Below the pieces are notes generated by a model. It had not been told where the DNA came from. It was given only the letters and a program-made list of their open reading frames with translations, and made no database searches. A DNA stretch of 64,000 bases. It comes from JBFXCS01 sp050181915 (lineage in GTDB: Bacteria; Actinomycetota; Thermoleophilia; Miltoncostaeales; Miltoncostaeaceae). Each line of letters opens with the position of its first letter. The stretch's first letter is position 1. The stretch spans positions 496,001-560,000 of the forward strand of contig JBFXCS010000001.1 in NCBI GenBank assembly GCA_050181915.1, given 5' to 3'. Positions 1 through 8,114 of the stretch are shown one piece after another. The position numbers were made by a program, and so were the translations under genes.

Positions 1-949
1 CGCGGCGGACGCGACCTCGGCGACGGGGCGCCTGCTGGGCACGCGGCCGATGGTGTGGCTGGGGCTGCGCAGCTACGCCGTCTACCTGTGGCACTGGCCG
101 GTGATCGTGCTCACCCGGCCGGACGCGGACATCCCCCTCGACGGGGCGCCCCTGGTGCTGCTGAGGCTCGCCCTCACGGTCGGTGCGGCGGCGCTGAGCT
201 ACCGGTACGTCGAGGTGCCCTTCCGCCGCCACGGCATGGCCGGCGTCCGGGCGGCCCTCGGCCGCATCGAGAGGCGGGCGGGGCGCCCCGCCCGCCTGGC
301 GACGCTCTCGTCGGCCGGCGCCCTGGTGGCGGCGCTGGTCGTGGCGGTGACCTTCCTGCCGGTGAGCGCCGCCCGGGCTCCCGGGCTGACCGGCGCGGCC
401 GCGGCCGCGCCCGGCGCGGGCCCGGCACCGACCGCGGGCCCGGCGCCGCTGCTGTTCGTGGGCGACTCGGTGATGCTCGGCGCGTCGGACGCCCTGCAGC
501 GGGCCTTCGGGGAGCGCGCTGTGGTCGACGCCCGGGTGGGGCGCCGCTTCCCCGAGGGGGCGGCGCTGGTGCTGGGCCATCTGCGCACCCTGCCGCCGGA
601 CACGGTCGTCCTGATCCACCTGGGCAACAACTACTTCGTCGACCCCGCCGACATCGAGGCGCTGTTGGGGAAGCTCGGCGATCGCCGGGTGTTCCTGTTC
701 ACGGTCAGGGTGCCGCTGCCGTGGCAGGATTCGGTGAACCGCGCGGTGCTCGCCGCCGCGGCCCGTCACCCCAACGTGCGGGTCGTAGACTGGCAGCGGG
801 TCTCGGGCGGGCCGGGCCTCCTCGTCGATGGGGCGCACATGACCGAGCGGGGCATGGACGTCTACACGGGTGCGATCGAGGCGGCGCTGCGGGCCGACGG
901 GTCCGCCCCCGGCGACACCACGGCATCAGCACGCGAGGAGGATCGATGA
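1..949 (+). CDS. Acyltransferase-3 / SGNH O-acetyltransferase, C-terminal part (5' truncated)
   Basis: The reading frame is open from the left edge, so the N-terminus is missing. The first visible part (LRSYAVYLWHWPV) is the end of an acyltransferase-3 membrane domain, followed by one or two more hydrophobic segments. After an Ala/Pro linker comes an SGNH domain: FVGDSV carries the block I Ser, HLGNN the block III Asn, and DGAHMTERG the Asp/His pair. This architecture is known from OatA/OafA-type enzymes that O-acetylate peptidoglycan or surface polysaccharide. The substrate cannot be told here. The stop overlaps the next start (ATGA), implying translational coupling. Confidence 0.85.
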   Translation, partial: AADATSATGRLLGTRPMVWLGLRSYAVYLWHWPVIVLTRPDADIPLDGAPLVLLRLALTVGAAALSYRYVEVPFRRHGMAGVRAALGRIERRAGRPARLATLSSAGALVAALVVAVTFLPVSAARAPGLTGAAAAAPGAGPAPTAGPAPLLFVGDSVMLGASDALQRAFGERAVVDARVGRRFPEGAALVLGHLRTLPPDTVVLIHLGNNYFVDPADIEALLGKLGDRRVFLFTVRVPLPWQDSVNRAVLAAAARHPNVRVVDWQRVSGGPGLLVDGAHMTERGMDVYTGAIEAALRADGSAPGDTTASAREEDR

Positions 950-1410
950 CGGTGAAGCGACTCGGCGGCATCCTCGCCGTCGCCCTCGCGCTGGGCGCCT
1001 CGGCCGGCATCGCCCAGGCGGCGATCGTTCCGGGCAAGAGCGTGGCCGGCGTCAAGCTGGGCGACACCCAGGCCAGGGTGAAGGCCGTGCTGGGCGCGCC
1101 GGAGAAGGGCAGCAACGCCCTGAGCTACCGCTACATCCGCAGCCGCGGCCTGGGCGTCTACTTCATCGCCGGCAAGGCCTTCGAGATCACCGTCGTGCGG
1201 GGGTCGCAGGCGACCGCGTCGCACATCAAGGTGGGCTCCACCCTCGACGCGGTGAAGCGCGCCTACCCGAAGGCGAAGTGCCGCGCCGCGGTGGTGGGCA
1301 CCAACGCCTTCGACTGCGCCCTGCCGGCCCGCTTCGGCGGACGCGCCACCGAGACCGTGTTCACGGTGCGCTCGGGCAGGGTGAAGAACATCGCGGTGCA
1401 CTTCGCCTAG
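946..1410 (+). CDS. Secreted protein with two BamE/SmpA-like repeats
   Basis: 154 residues. The ATG lies in the sequence GAGGAGGATCGATG, so the start has a strong ribosome binding site and overlaps the preceding stop by four bases. A signal peptide covers about residues 1-25. The mature part holds two similar units, one around GKSVAGVKLGDTQARVKAVLG and one around IKVGSTLDAVKRAYP, each a short helix with the G-x-T/S-x-x-x-V-K pattern of BamE/SmpA-like repeats. Two Cys residues in the second unit could form a disulfide. It probably acts at the cell surface with its neighbours. The precise function is unknown. Confidence 0.6.
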   Translation: MTVKRLGGILAVALALGASAGIAQAAIVPGKSVAGVKLGDTQARVKAVLGAPEKGSNALSYRYIRSRGLGVYFIAGKAFEITVVRGSQATASHIKVGSTLDAVKRAYPKAKCRAAVVGTNAFDCALPARFGGRATETVFTVRSGRVKNIAVHFA

Positions 1411-1504
1411 GCGGTTTCTCCGCGGGACGCTCTGCCTGGCGCTGCTGGCGCTGGCGGCCGCGTGGGCCGCGGCGGCGCCCGCCGCCGCCGCGCCGCGGGT
1501 CACC

Positions 1505-2914
1505 GTGTTCGGCGACTCGGTGCAGGCGTCGTTCGGCTTCGCCCCCCGGGCGGTGCGCGAGCTGGGCCGCGGCCTCGATCTGCGGATGCAGGCGCGCACC
1601 TGCCGGCGCCTGGTCGCGCCGGGGTGCCTGGGCGGCACCCCGCCCCCGGTGCTCGCCGACGCCCGCGCCCTCGGCGCGGAGCTCGGCGACGTTGTGGTGG
1701 TCAACGTCGGCTACAACGACGACGCGTCCCGCTACGACATCCCCGCCGTGATGAGCGCCTTCCGGGCGGCGGGCGTGCGCGCCGTCGTGTGGGTGACGCT
1801 GCGCGACCTGCGCGGCCGCTACACGGCCACCAACGCCCTCATCCGGGCGGCGCAGCGACGGGCGGCGCGCGGCGGCCGGGGCCCGGTGGTGCGCATCGCC
1901 GACTGGAACGCCTACAGCGCCGGCCGGTCGTCGTGGTTCGCGTCGGACGGCCTGCACCTGAACGCCGGCGGCGCGCTCGGCCTCGCCGGCCTGCTGCGGC
2001 GCGAGGTGCTGGGCGCCCTGGCGGACATCGGCATCGCCGTGCCGGCGCCCGCCGTGTCGGTCACCGCCACGGGCGTCCCCCTGGGGCGGCGTGCCACCGC
2101 CCTGGCCGGCGACGGCGCGCTGCTGTGGACGACCGCCGCCGGCCGCCTGGTCGCGCGCGACGGCGCGACCGGCCGGGCGCTGCCGCGCCCCGCGGCGCTG
2201 AGGCCCGGGGAGGAGCTGGTCTCGGACGGCCGTCAGGCCTGGCTGCGCGACGCCGCCGCCGGGACGATCGCGCGCGCCGCGCGCGGAGCCGCCCTGCGGT
2301 CGCCGCTGGTGGGCGGGCTGGGCGACGGCGCCCTGATCGCCCGCGCGGGCGCCCGGCTGTGGGTGGCCGCGCCCTGCGATGCCGCCGCCTGCCCGGGCGG
2401 GCAGGCGCTGTGGGCGGTCCTGCCGTCGTCGGGCGAGCGCCACGCCGCGCCGCCCGGCCCCGGCCGGGTGCGGGCGGTCGCCGCCGCCGGCGCCGGCCTG
2501 TGGCTGCTGGCGGCCGACCCGGTCGGCGCCGTGCGCCTGGAGCGGCGCGACGCCCGGACGGGCGAGCTCCGCTCGGCGACCGACCTGCCCGCCGACGCGG
2601 CGGCCGGTCAGATCGCCCCCGGCGCCCGCGGCGCATGGGTCCGCACCTCCGGCGGGCGGGTCCTCGCCGTCGCGGGCGGCGGTGCGGCCCGCGCGGTGAG
2701 GGGCGGGGTGCTGGCGATCGCCGCCGCGGACGGCCGGCTGTGGGCGGTGCTGCGCGACCGCCACACGGTGGTGGTCATCGACCGGCGCACCGGGCGCGCC
2801 CGCGCCCGGGCGGTGTCGCCGGTGCGGCTCTCCGACCGCATGACCTTCACCCGCACGAACCTGTGGGTGCTGTCGGCGTCCGGCCGGCAGGCCGTCCGCA
2901 TCCGCCGCTTCTAG
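1505..2914 (+). CDS. Secreted SGNH-hydrolase-like protein with repeat-rich C-terminal half
   Basis: Residues from the GTG at 1505 read FGDSVQASFGF (SGNH block I), then NVGYND (block III Asn) and SDGLHLN (block V Asp/His). The C-terminal ~250 residues contain repeated blocks such as LWTTAAGRLVARDG, LWVAAP, LWLLA and LWAVLRD, suggesting a beta-propeller. The GTG at 1505 is a poor start: the frame stays open to 1385 and encodes an Arg-rich n-region plus an Ala/Leu signal peptide (about 1409-1490) with no ATG, GTG or TTG. The true start is therefore upstream, perhaps CTG at 1436. It belongs with the acyltransferase/SGNH neighbours. Confidence 0.7.
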   Translation: MFGDSVQASFGFAPRAVRELGRGLDLRMQARTCRRLVAPGCLGGTPPPVLADARALGAELGDVVVVNVGYNDDASRYDIPAVMSAFRAAGVRAVVWVTLRDLRGRYTATNALIRAAQRRAARGGRGPVVRIADWNAYSAGRSSWFASDGLHLNAGGALGLAGLLRREVLGALADIGIAVPAPAVSVTATGVPLGRRATALAGDGALLWTTAAGRLVARDGATGRALPRPAALRPGEELVSDGRQAWLRDAAAGTIARAARGAALRSPLVGGLGDGALIARAGARLWVAAPCDAAACPGGQALWAVLPSSGERHAAPPGPGRVRAVAAAGAGLWLLAADPVGAVRLERRDARTGELRSATDLPADAAAGQIAPGARGAWVRTSGGRVLAVAGGGAARAVRGGVLAIAAADGRLWAVLRDRHTVVVIDRRTGRARARAVSPVRLSDRMTFTRTNLWVLSASGRQAVRIRRF

Positions 2915-2939
2915 CCTCGGCGCCACCCGGGATGCGGCG

Positions 2940-3965
2940 CTACCGGGTCAGGCGGCCGGCCTCCTCGATCAGGGCGGCCACCAGCCGGATCGACGCCTCC
3001 ACGTCGTCGGGGTGCACCACCTCGACGCTCGAGTGGACGTAGCGGCTGGGGATCGAGACGCACCCCGCGACGGCGCCGTCGCCCGAGAGCTGGAGGCTCT
3101 GGGTGTCGGTGCCGCCCCGGTTGGCCACGTGGAACTGGTGGGGGATGCCCCGCTCGACGGCGAGGGCCGTGAGCAGCTCGACCAGGGCCGGCGAGCCGAT
3201 CGCGCTGGCGTCCATGATGCGGATCGCGGCGCCCTCACCCAGCCGGGTGGTGGGGCCGGCGGCGGGGGCTCCGGGGCCGTCGGCGGCGGGGCAGGTGTCG
3301 ATGGCGAGCGCCACCTCCGGGCGCACCCGGGCGGTGGTGACGCGGGAGCCGCGCAGGCCCACCTCCTCCTGCACCGTCGCCGCCGCGACCACCTCGCCGG
3401 ACGAGGAGCCGGCGGCGCGCAGCGCCTCCAGCATCACGAACACGCCCACGCGGTCGTCGAGGCTCTTGCAGGTGATGAGATCGCCCACCCGGCGCAGGGC
3501 GCGGATGCGCGTGATCACGTCGCCCGGCCGCACCAGCTCGCGCACGCGATCGCCGGGCAGCCCCACGTCGACCGCCAGGTCGTCCAGCTTCAGCCGCTTG
3601 CCGCGGTCGGCCGGGTCGATGAGGTGCACCGGGGTGGAGCCGACCACGCCCTCGAGGTCCTCGCGCCCCTGCACCAGCACCCGCTGGCCCACCAGCGTGC
3701 CCGGGTCCCAGCCGCCCAGGTTGGTGAAGCGGATGAAGCCGCGCTCCTCGACGTGGGTGACCATCAGGCCGATCTCGTCGATGTGCGCGGCCAGCAGCAG
3801 CCGGGGCGAGCCGGACCCGCGCCGGCCGATGAGCCCGCCCAGGGGATCGCGCTCCACCGCGTCGCACAGCTCGCGCAGCCGCGGCTCGACGATCGCCGCC
3901 ACCCGCTCCTCGCGCCCCGAGGGTCCGTGCGCCTCGGCGAGGGCGGTGAGCAGGTCGAGGTCCAC
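2940..3965 (-). CDS. M42-family metallo-aminopeptidase
   Basis: 341 residues from a GTG start at 3965. M42 peptidases are cytoplasmic dinuclear-metal aminopeptidases, often forming large tetrahedral particles. Metal-site motifs are all present: LLLAAHIDEIGLMV (His, Asp), CKSLDDRVG (bridging Asp), ATVQEEVGLRGS (catalytic Glu and metal Glu), LAIDTCPA (Asp) and a late YVHSSVEV (His). Length fits the family. The gene is convergent with the SGNH gene and starts just beyond the stop of the TetR gene on the same strand, so it may be co-transcribed with that gene. Confidence 0.9.
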   Translation of the reverse strand: MDLDLLTALAEAHGPSGREERVAAIVEPRLRELCDAVERDPLGGLIGRRGSGSPRLLLAAHIDEIGLMVTHVEERGFIRFTNLGGWDPGTLVGQRVLVQGREDLEGVVGSTPVHLIDPADRGKRLKLDDLAVDVGLPGDRVRELVRPGDVITRIRALRRVGDLITCKSLDDRVGVFVMLEALRAAGSSSGEVVAAATVQEEVGLRGSRVTTARVRPEVALAIDTCPAADGPGAPAAGPTTRLGEGAAIRIMDASAIGSPALVELLTALAVERGIPHQFHVANRGGTDTQSLQLSGDGAVAGCVSIPSRYVHSSVEVVHPDDVEASIRLVAALIEEAGRLTR

Positions 3966-3976
3966 GGCGCCGGAGA

Positions 3977-4621
3977 CTACGCCAGGTGCGCGGCGGAGAG
4001 CCCGGCGATCAGCGCCCGCAGGCCGGCCTCGAAGAGCTCGTCCACGGGGCCGCGGTGCACCGCGCGCACCAGCTCGCTCACCAGGGGCCATTCGCGCCGC
4101 AGCCGCGCCAGCTCCTGCTCGGTCATCGGGTGGGTGCGGGTGACCGTGACCACGTCGAGCATGCCGTCCGCCAGCACGTGGCGCACCACGATGCGCAGCG
4201 CCGCGATCGCCTGCTCCTCGGTGAAGCCGTCGTCGACCAGCCGGCGCAGCACCGGCTCGTACGCCCCGGCGAAGGCGGCGTAGGCGCGGTCGGCGTCCGC
4301 CGCGAAGAGGGGCAGGGCCCGCGGATGGCGGCGGCACACCCGGCGGAAGGCCCGCGCCGAGCCGGCGAGGGCGTCCTCCCATCCGCCGGCCCGGGGCTGC
4401 TGCGTCTGGGCCGCGGCCAGCTCGGCCAGGATCAGCTCGCGGACCCCCTCGATCACCGCCTCCTTGTTGGGGAGATGGCGGTAGATCGACATCGCCTCCA
4501 CGCCGAGGCGCGCCCCCAGCCGGCGCATGGTGAGCTCCCCCAGGCCGCCCTCGTCGATCAGGTCGAGGGCGGCGCGGAGGATCCGCTCGGAGCTGAGGGG
4601 CGCGCGGACGGCGTTCGGCAC
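3977..4621 (-). CDS. TetR-family transcriptional regulator
   Basis: 214 residues from GTG at 4621. The N-terminal helix-turn-helix reads ERILRAALDLIDEGGLGELTMRRLG-type sequence followed by VEAMSIYRHLPNKE, the classical TetR recognition-helix pattern. The C-terminal part matches the TetR_C / TetR-VanR-like ligand domain. It lies 8 nt after the nitroreductase-like gene on the same strand and is probably in one operon with it. Two identical-arm palindromes at 6015-6050, between this operon and the BadI-like gene, are its likely operators, so it should repress both directions until an acyl-CoA or aromatic ligand binds (inference). Confidence 0.85.
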   Translation of the reverse strand: MPNAVRAPLSSERILRAALDLIDEGGLGELTMRRLGARLGVEAMSIYRHLPNKEAVIEGVRELILAELAAAQTQQPRAGGWEDALAGSARAFRRVCRRHPRALPLFAADADRAYAAFAGAYEPVLRRLVDDGFTEEQAIAALRIVVRHVLADGMLDVVTVTRTHPMTEQELARLRREWPLVSELVRAVHRGPVDELFEAGLRALIAGLSAAHLA

Positions 4622-4629
4622 GGGTTCCG

Positions 4630-5970
4630 CTACGAGGCGCGCCGCGGGGGCCGGCCGTCGTCGCCGGCCAGCTCCGGGTGCCAGCGCTCGAAGTGGCTGT
4701 GGTGCTGGTCGGTCAGGGCGCCCGGCGGGTAGTACTCGGCGTAGAAGTCCGGGTCGACGTGCTGCGCCTGCGCGGTGAGGCGCTGGTACATCGGGTCGAG
4801 GTAGGCCGGGAAGCGGCCGTAGGTCTCGTACACGTACGCGCAGTAGTCCTTGACGATCTGGATCGTCTCGTCGTCGGGCCGCGCGATCTGCTGCACGACC
4901 CGGTCGGGCTCCTTGTAGGCCTTCGGCTTGTCCGGCTCGTACTGCGACCACTTCTTCTCGAGGAAGGCGTCGACCGCCTCGCCCATGTCGGCGTGGTAGG
5001 GCGGGGTGAAGGCCTCGAACACGCCGTCGCGGCCCACCGGCACGCTGGGGCCGCTCTTGGCCTCGGCGAAGCGGAAGCCGAGGCCGGGGACGTCCATGCC
5101 GCCCAGGGCGTAGCGCGCGATGTAGCCGGTGTAGGTCCAGCCGCCGAGGCCCATCGCCTGCATCGCCAGGTTGGCGTTCTGGCACATGAAGGCCTGCTCC
5201 ACGACCTGCATCGACAGCACGCGCTGCTCCAGCTCGACGATGCCCATGCGGCGGTTCGCGTCCAGGCGCCCGCCGTCGATCCAGCGCTCCAGGCCGCACG
5301 GCGCGTAGCCGTTGGTCTCGTCCACGAGCGTGAAGCGGTACTCGGGGGAGAAGTAGATGAACAGGAGGTTGATGTACTCCAGCGTCATGTTCGACACCGG
5401 CAGGAAGAGCGTGGTGCCGGGCATGTTCGCGTTCCAGTGGTTGAAGACGAACAGCCCCGGCAGGCCGGTCGGCATCTGGGCGCGCTCGGGCGAGAGCTGC
5501 ACCTTGGCCCGGCTCACCAGCCCCTGGATCCAGTCGACCTGGTACTCCAGCGGCCTGCCCGAGAGGGTGGCGATCTCGCCCTCCTCCGGCATCAGGCCCC
5601 ACATGTCCATGAAGTAGGTGCCCGAGTCGTTGGTGAAGAAGAGCTCGGTGCCGTGGTTCGAGCACGAGCTGGGCCAGGTGCGAGCGGTCCACTGCACCAG
5701 CGCGTCGGCGCCCATCGAGGGGTCGATGTCACCCAGGTTGAGCCCGTTGAGCCCGGTCGCCGCCACGAGCAGCAGCGCCTCCTCCAGGTCCCCGAGCGGC
5801 ACCGGCTCGTAGGGGCTGGCGTAGGAGAGGGTGCCCGGCATCTCCATGCCGAGACCCATCCGGCGGCTCTTCCGGTCGAAGACCGACTGGAAGAAGGGGT
5901 ACTCGAGGGCGTCGGCCAGGCCCGCCGGGAGCGCGGCGAGCGGCTGGGATGGATCGGCAGGTGGGTTCAT
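4630..5970 (-). CDS. Nitroreductase-like protein of unknown substrate
   Basis: 446 residues, ATG start. The family is not recognised with certainty. The N-terminal segment (FDRKSRRMGLGMEM then LGDLEEALLLVAATGLNGL) resembles the RRS-r...eelLwaatG signature of SagB-type nitroreductases, and a later QNANLAMQAMGLGGWTYTGY resembles their FMN-side Q-x-x-x-LAA-x-x-x-GLG segment. It is about twice the usual nitroreductase length and has an aromatic-rich C-terminus. It is transcribed with the TetR gene and divergently from a BadI-like acyl-CoA hydrolase. Context suggests a role in ring or acyl-CoA catabolism, which is inference. Confidence 0.45.
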   Translation of the reverse strand: MNPPADPSQPLAALPAGLADALEYPFFQSVFDRKSRRMGLGMEMPGTLSYASPYEPVPLGDLEEALLLVAATGLNGLNLGDIDPSMGADALVQWTARTWPSSCSNHGTELFFTNDSGTYFMDMWGLMPEEGEIATLSGRPLEYQVDWIQGLVSRAKVQLSPERAQMPTGLPGLFVFNHWNANMPGTTLFLPVSNMTLEYINLLFIYFSPEYRFTLVDETNGYAPCGLERWIDGGRLDANRRMGIVELEQRVLSMQVVEQAFMCQNANLAMQAMGLGGWTYTGYIARYALGGMDVPGLGFRFAEAKSGPSVPVGRDGVFEAFTPPYHADMGEAVDAFLEKKWSQYEPDKPKAYKEPDRVVQQIARPDDETIQIVKDYCAYVYETYGRFPAYLDPMYQRLTAQAQHVDPDFYAEYYPPGALTDQHHSHFERWHPELAGDDGRPPRRAS

Positions 5971-6014
5971 CGGCGTCTCGGCCTCTCGGGATCGGGTGGG
6001 TGACCGGGCTCCGA

Positions 6015-6050
6015 GCTTACGCTTGTAAGCGCGTGCTTACAAATGTAAGC
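6015..6050. promoter_or_regulatory. Twin TetR-type operator
   Basis: Two perfect 16-bp palindromes with the same arms, GCTTAC-n4-GTAAGC, lie at 6015-6030 and 6035-6050, with centres exactly 20 bp apart. They sit between the divergent nitroreductase-like/TetR operon and the BadI-like gene. Spacing near two helical turns suits two regulator dimers on the same DNA face. The neighbouring TetR protein is the natural candidate. Confidence 0.8.
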
Positions 6051-6086
6051 TGGCGCCGCCCGGAGATCGACGACGAGGTGCCGACC

Positions 6087-6899
6087 GTGAGCGAGCAGTA
6101 CGAGGACATCCTTTACGAGGTGGGCGACGGCAGGGCGACGATCACCATCAACCGTCCCGACCGCCTGAACGCCTTCCGGGTGCAGACGGTCCGGGAGCTG
6201 GCCGAGGCCTTCGAGGCGGCCGCAGACGACGAGTCGGTCGGGGTGATCGTGTTCACCGGCGCCGGCGAGCGCGCCTTCTGCGTCGGCGGCGACGTCCGCG
6301 ACCCCACCCGCGGGACGGTCGAGAAGAGGGCCCTGCACCACATCCACGATCGGCTGGGCAACGCGATCCGCAACAACGGCAAGCCGATCATCGTGAAGGT
6401 CCGCGGCTACTGCATCGGCGGCGGGAACGAGCTGAACGTCCTCTGCGACCTCACCATCTCGGGGGAGTCCGGCCGCTTCGGCCAGGCCGGCCCCAAGATC
6501 GGGAGCGCCCCGCTGTGGTGGGGCTGCCAGCTGCTGCCGGCCGTGGTGGGGGAGAAGAAGGCCCGCGAGATCCTCTACCTCACCCGCCAGTACACCGCCC
6601 AGGAGGCCCTCCAGATGGGGCTGATCAACGCGGTGGTGCCCGACGACGAGCTCGACGCCGAGGTCGACCGGTGGTGCACCGAGATCCTGCGCCGCAGCCC
6701 CCAGGGCCTGCGCCTGGCCAAGATCGCGATGAACGCCCAGACCGACCAGCTCTACGGCGCCGTCCAGCACGGCCTCGAGCTGGTGGCGCTCAACCACGTC
6801 TACGGCCCGGAGCCGGCCGAGGGCATCTCGAGCTTCCAGGAGAAGCGGCCCGCCGACTGGCGCAAGTTCCGCGACGGCCAGGGGCCCGAGCCGAAGTAG
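6087..6899 (+). CDS. Enoyl-CoA hydratase/isomerase family protein, BadI/MenB-like
   Basis: 270 residues. I chose GTG 6087 because GAGG lies 8 nt upstream; GTG 6078 is an alternative. It is a crotonase-fold protein: INRPDRLNAFR (first CoA-contact loop), AFCVGGDVRD and GYCIGGGNEL (oxyanion-hole glycines), then FGQAGPKIGS and VVGEKKAREI. These last two motifs are typical of the subgroup that includes 2-ketocyclohexanecarboxyl-CoA hydrolase (BadI) and naphthoyl synthase (MenB). No other menaquinone gene is near, so BadI-like beta-oxo-acyl-CoA ring opening is favoured. Expression is probably controlled through the twin palindrome just upstream. Confidence 0.8.
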   Translation: MSEQYEDILYEVGDGRATITINRPDRLNAFRVQTVRELAEAFEAAADDESVGVIVFTGAGERAFCVGGDVRDPTRGTVEKRALHHIHDRLGNAIRNNGKPIIVKVRGYCIGGGNELNVLCDLTISGESGRFGQAGPKIGSAPLWWGCQLLPAVVGEKKAREILYLTRQYTAQEALQMGLINAVVPDDELDAEVDRWCTEILRRSPQGLRLAKIAMNAQTDQLYGAVQHGLELVALNHVYGPEPAEGISSFQEKRPADWRKFRDGQGPEPK

Positions 6900-6904
6900 C
6901 CCTT

Positions 6905-6938
6905 CCGCGGCGCCCGGGGTCGCTCCCGGGCGCCGCGG
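6905..6938 (+). terminator. Hairpin after BadI-like gene
   Basis: A perfect 14-bp stem (6905-6918 with 6925-6938) and a 6-nt loop begin five bases after the stop codon. There is no strong T-run, as is common for actinobacterial terminators. Confidence 0.6.
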
Positions 6939-7027
6939 CCGTCGGGGGCCGGCAGCCCGTTGCGGATTGCGGATGCTTGCTCTGGAGGACGTTTCGAAGG
7001 CCTGCGGTCGACTGTCATGCTGGCCCT

Positions 7028-7938
7028 GTGCACCAGGACACCCCCGCAGAGGACGGCTCGCCGTCGTTCGCAGAGCCGATTCAGCTCGTTGGCGGCATAA
7101 ATTTCACAACGTGGCCTGACCTCAAATGGAGCCGAGGGAACTCTCACGTCTCCCTCCTACAGTCGAAGTTCGCCGAGTGGCAGGCGAGCGCGCCGGTCTC
7201 AATAGATGCTGTGTTGCGTGAGGACCGTTTGGGGATCGACCTTGTGGCTCGGGTCCCTAAGGGGATACCCAAGCATGAGTGGTCGCTCGACCTTGGCGAT
7301 GCACTCCACAATCTCCGAAGTGCGTTCGATGCTGTGGCCTGGGGCATGGCCCATTTCAACGGTGCGAGCCCACCCGATCCAAGTCGGTCTACTTCCCGAT
7401 CTGCGTCGAAGAGAAGCAATGGGAGAAGGCGCTCAACGACTGGGTGCGCGAGATCCATCCAGAGTTTCGAAAGCGGCTTTACATCATGCAGCCGTTTACT
7501 TACGTGCCCGCCGGGGGCGTGTCGGTCCTATCCATGCTCCACGACCTCGACATTCAGGACAAGCACCGCGATATCTTGACAGTCTCGGCCGATGTGCACG
7601 GGATCAATCTCGGCGGATCGTTCAAGTACGAGGATCACAATACTCGGGCGATCCCCCGCGTGGACATGTACTCAGACGTCAAGTTCGGGGACGGTGTGGT
7701 ACTCGGTACGATTCACGCCGGAGCGCCGATCTGTATGGTCGGCGAGATGTTCCTTCGTCCAGCCATGAAGGTGCAACTCACTTACCGTGATACTGTTTAC
7801 GACGTGGCGTCGATGCTCCAGCAGTTCATTACCGAGACTCGACGATACCTCGATATCCTGCTGTCGGGTCTGGCTTCACATGACGAACCGAATGGGGCTG
7901 AGTGGTTGCCGATGGACGTGGGATCGTCCCCGACATAG
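7028..7938 (+). pseudogene. Frameshifted conserved hypothetical gene, AT-richer than its surroundings
   Basis: GTG at 7028 opens a frame giving FTTWPDLKW...EWSLDLGDALHNLRSAFDAVAWGMAHFNGASPPDP. Near 7375-7385 the homologous reading must move to another frame, which continues KSVYFPICVEEKQWEKALNDWV and runs to the stop at 7938. Adding one base near 7380 would restore one ORF of about 303 residues. The LGDALHNLRSAFD segment resembles a widespread uncharacterised protein family. Base composition and codon use are clearly more AT-rich than the neighbours, which suggests horizontal acquisition. It may be a true pseudogene or a sequencing error. Confidence 0.65.
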
Positions 7939-8032
7939 TCCTGGTAACGATGACTTCGAGGTCGACTTCTTGCGTCAGCTCGCCGCTACGTTCTGAGCTG
8001 TTCTGGATCGTCACTGATGTTCCGCCGGCGGA

Positions 8033-8101
8033 ATGAATGGCTGCCTCGTGCTCGACGAATCCACCAGCCACCTCGACATCGAGGCTTCGAGCGCGCGTGA
8101 C
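8033..8101 (+). pseudogene. Relic of an ABC-F ATPase (Walker B / D-loop fragment)
   Basis: The frame from ATG 8033 gives CLVLDESTSHLDIEAS, which matches the ABC-F Walker B and D-loop (LLLDEPTNHLDIE) except for Pro to Ser. No Walker A, signature motif or other ABC sequence is present around it, and the frame soon degenerates. It lies in the same AT-richer patch as the frameshifted gene and looks like an eroded remnant of a larger gene. Confidence 0.45.
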
Positions 8102-8114
8102 CGAGGGCGGCCCG

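Noticed and set aside
1462..3042. Long open frame on the plus strand over the SGNH gene
   Set aside because: Arg/Gly/Pro-rich translation typical of a shifted frame in very GC-rich DNA; no domain.
5357..6003. Plus-strand frames inside the nitroreductase-like gene
   Set aside because: Antisense frames of a convincing gene, without motifs or ribosome sites.
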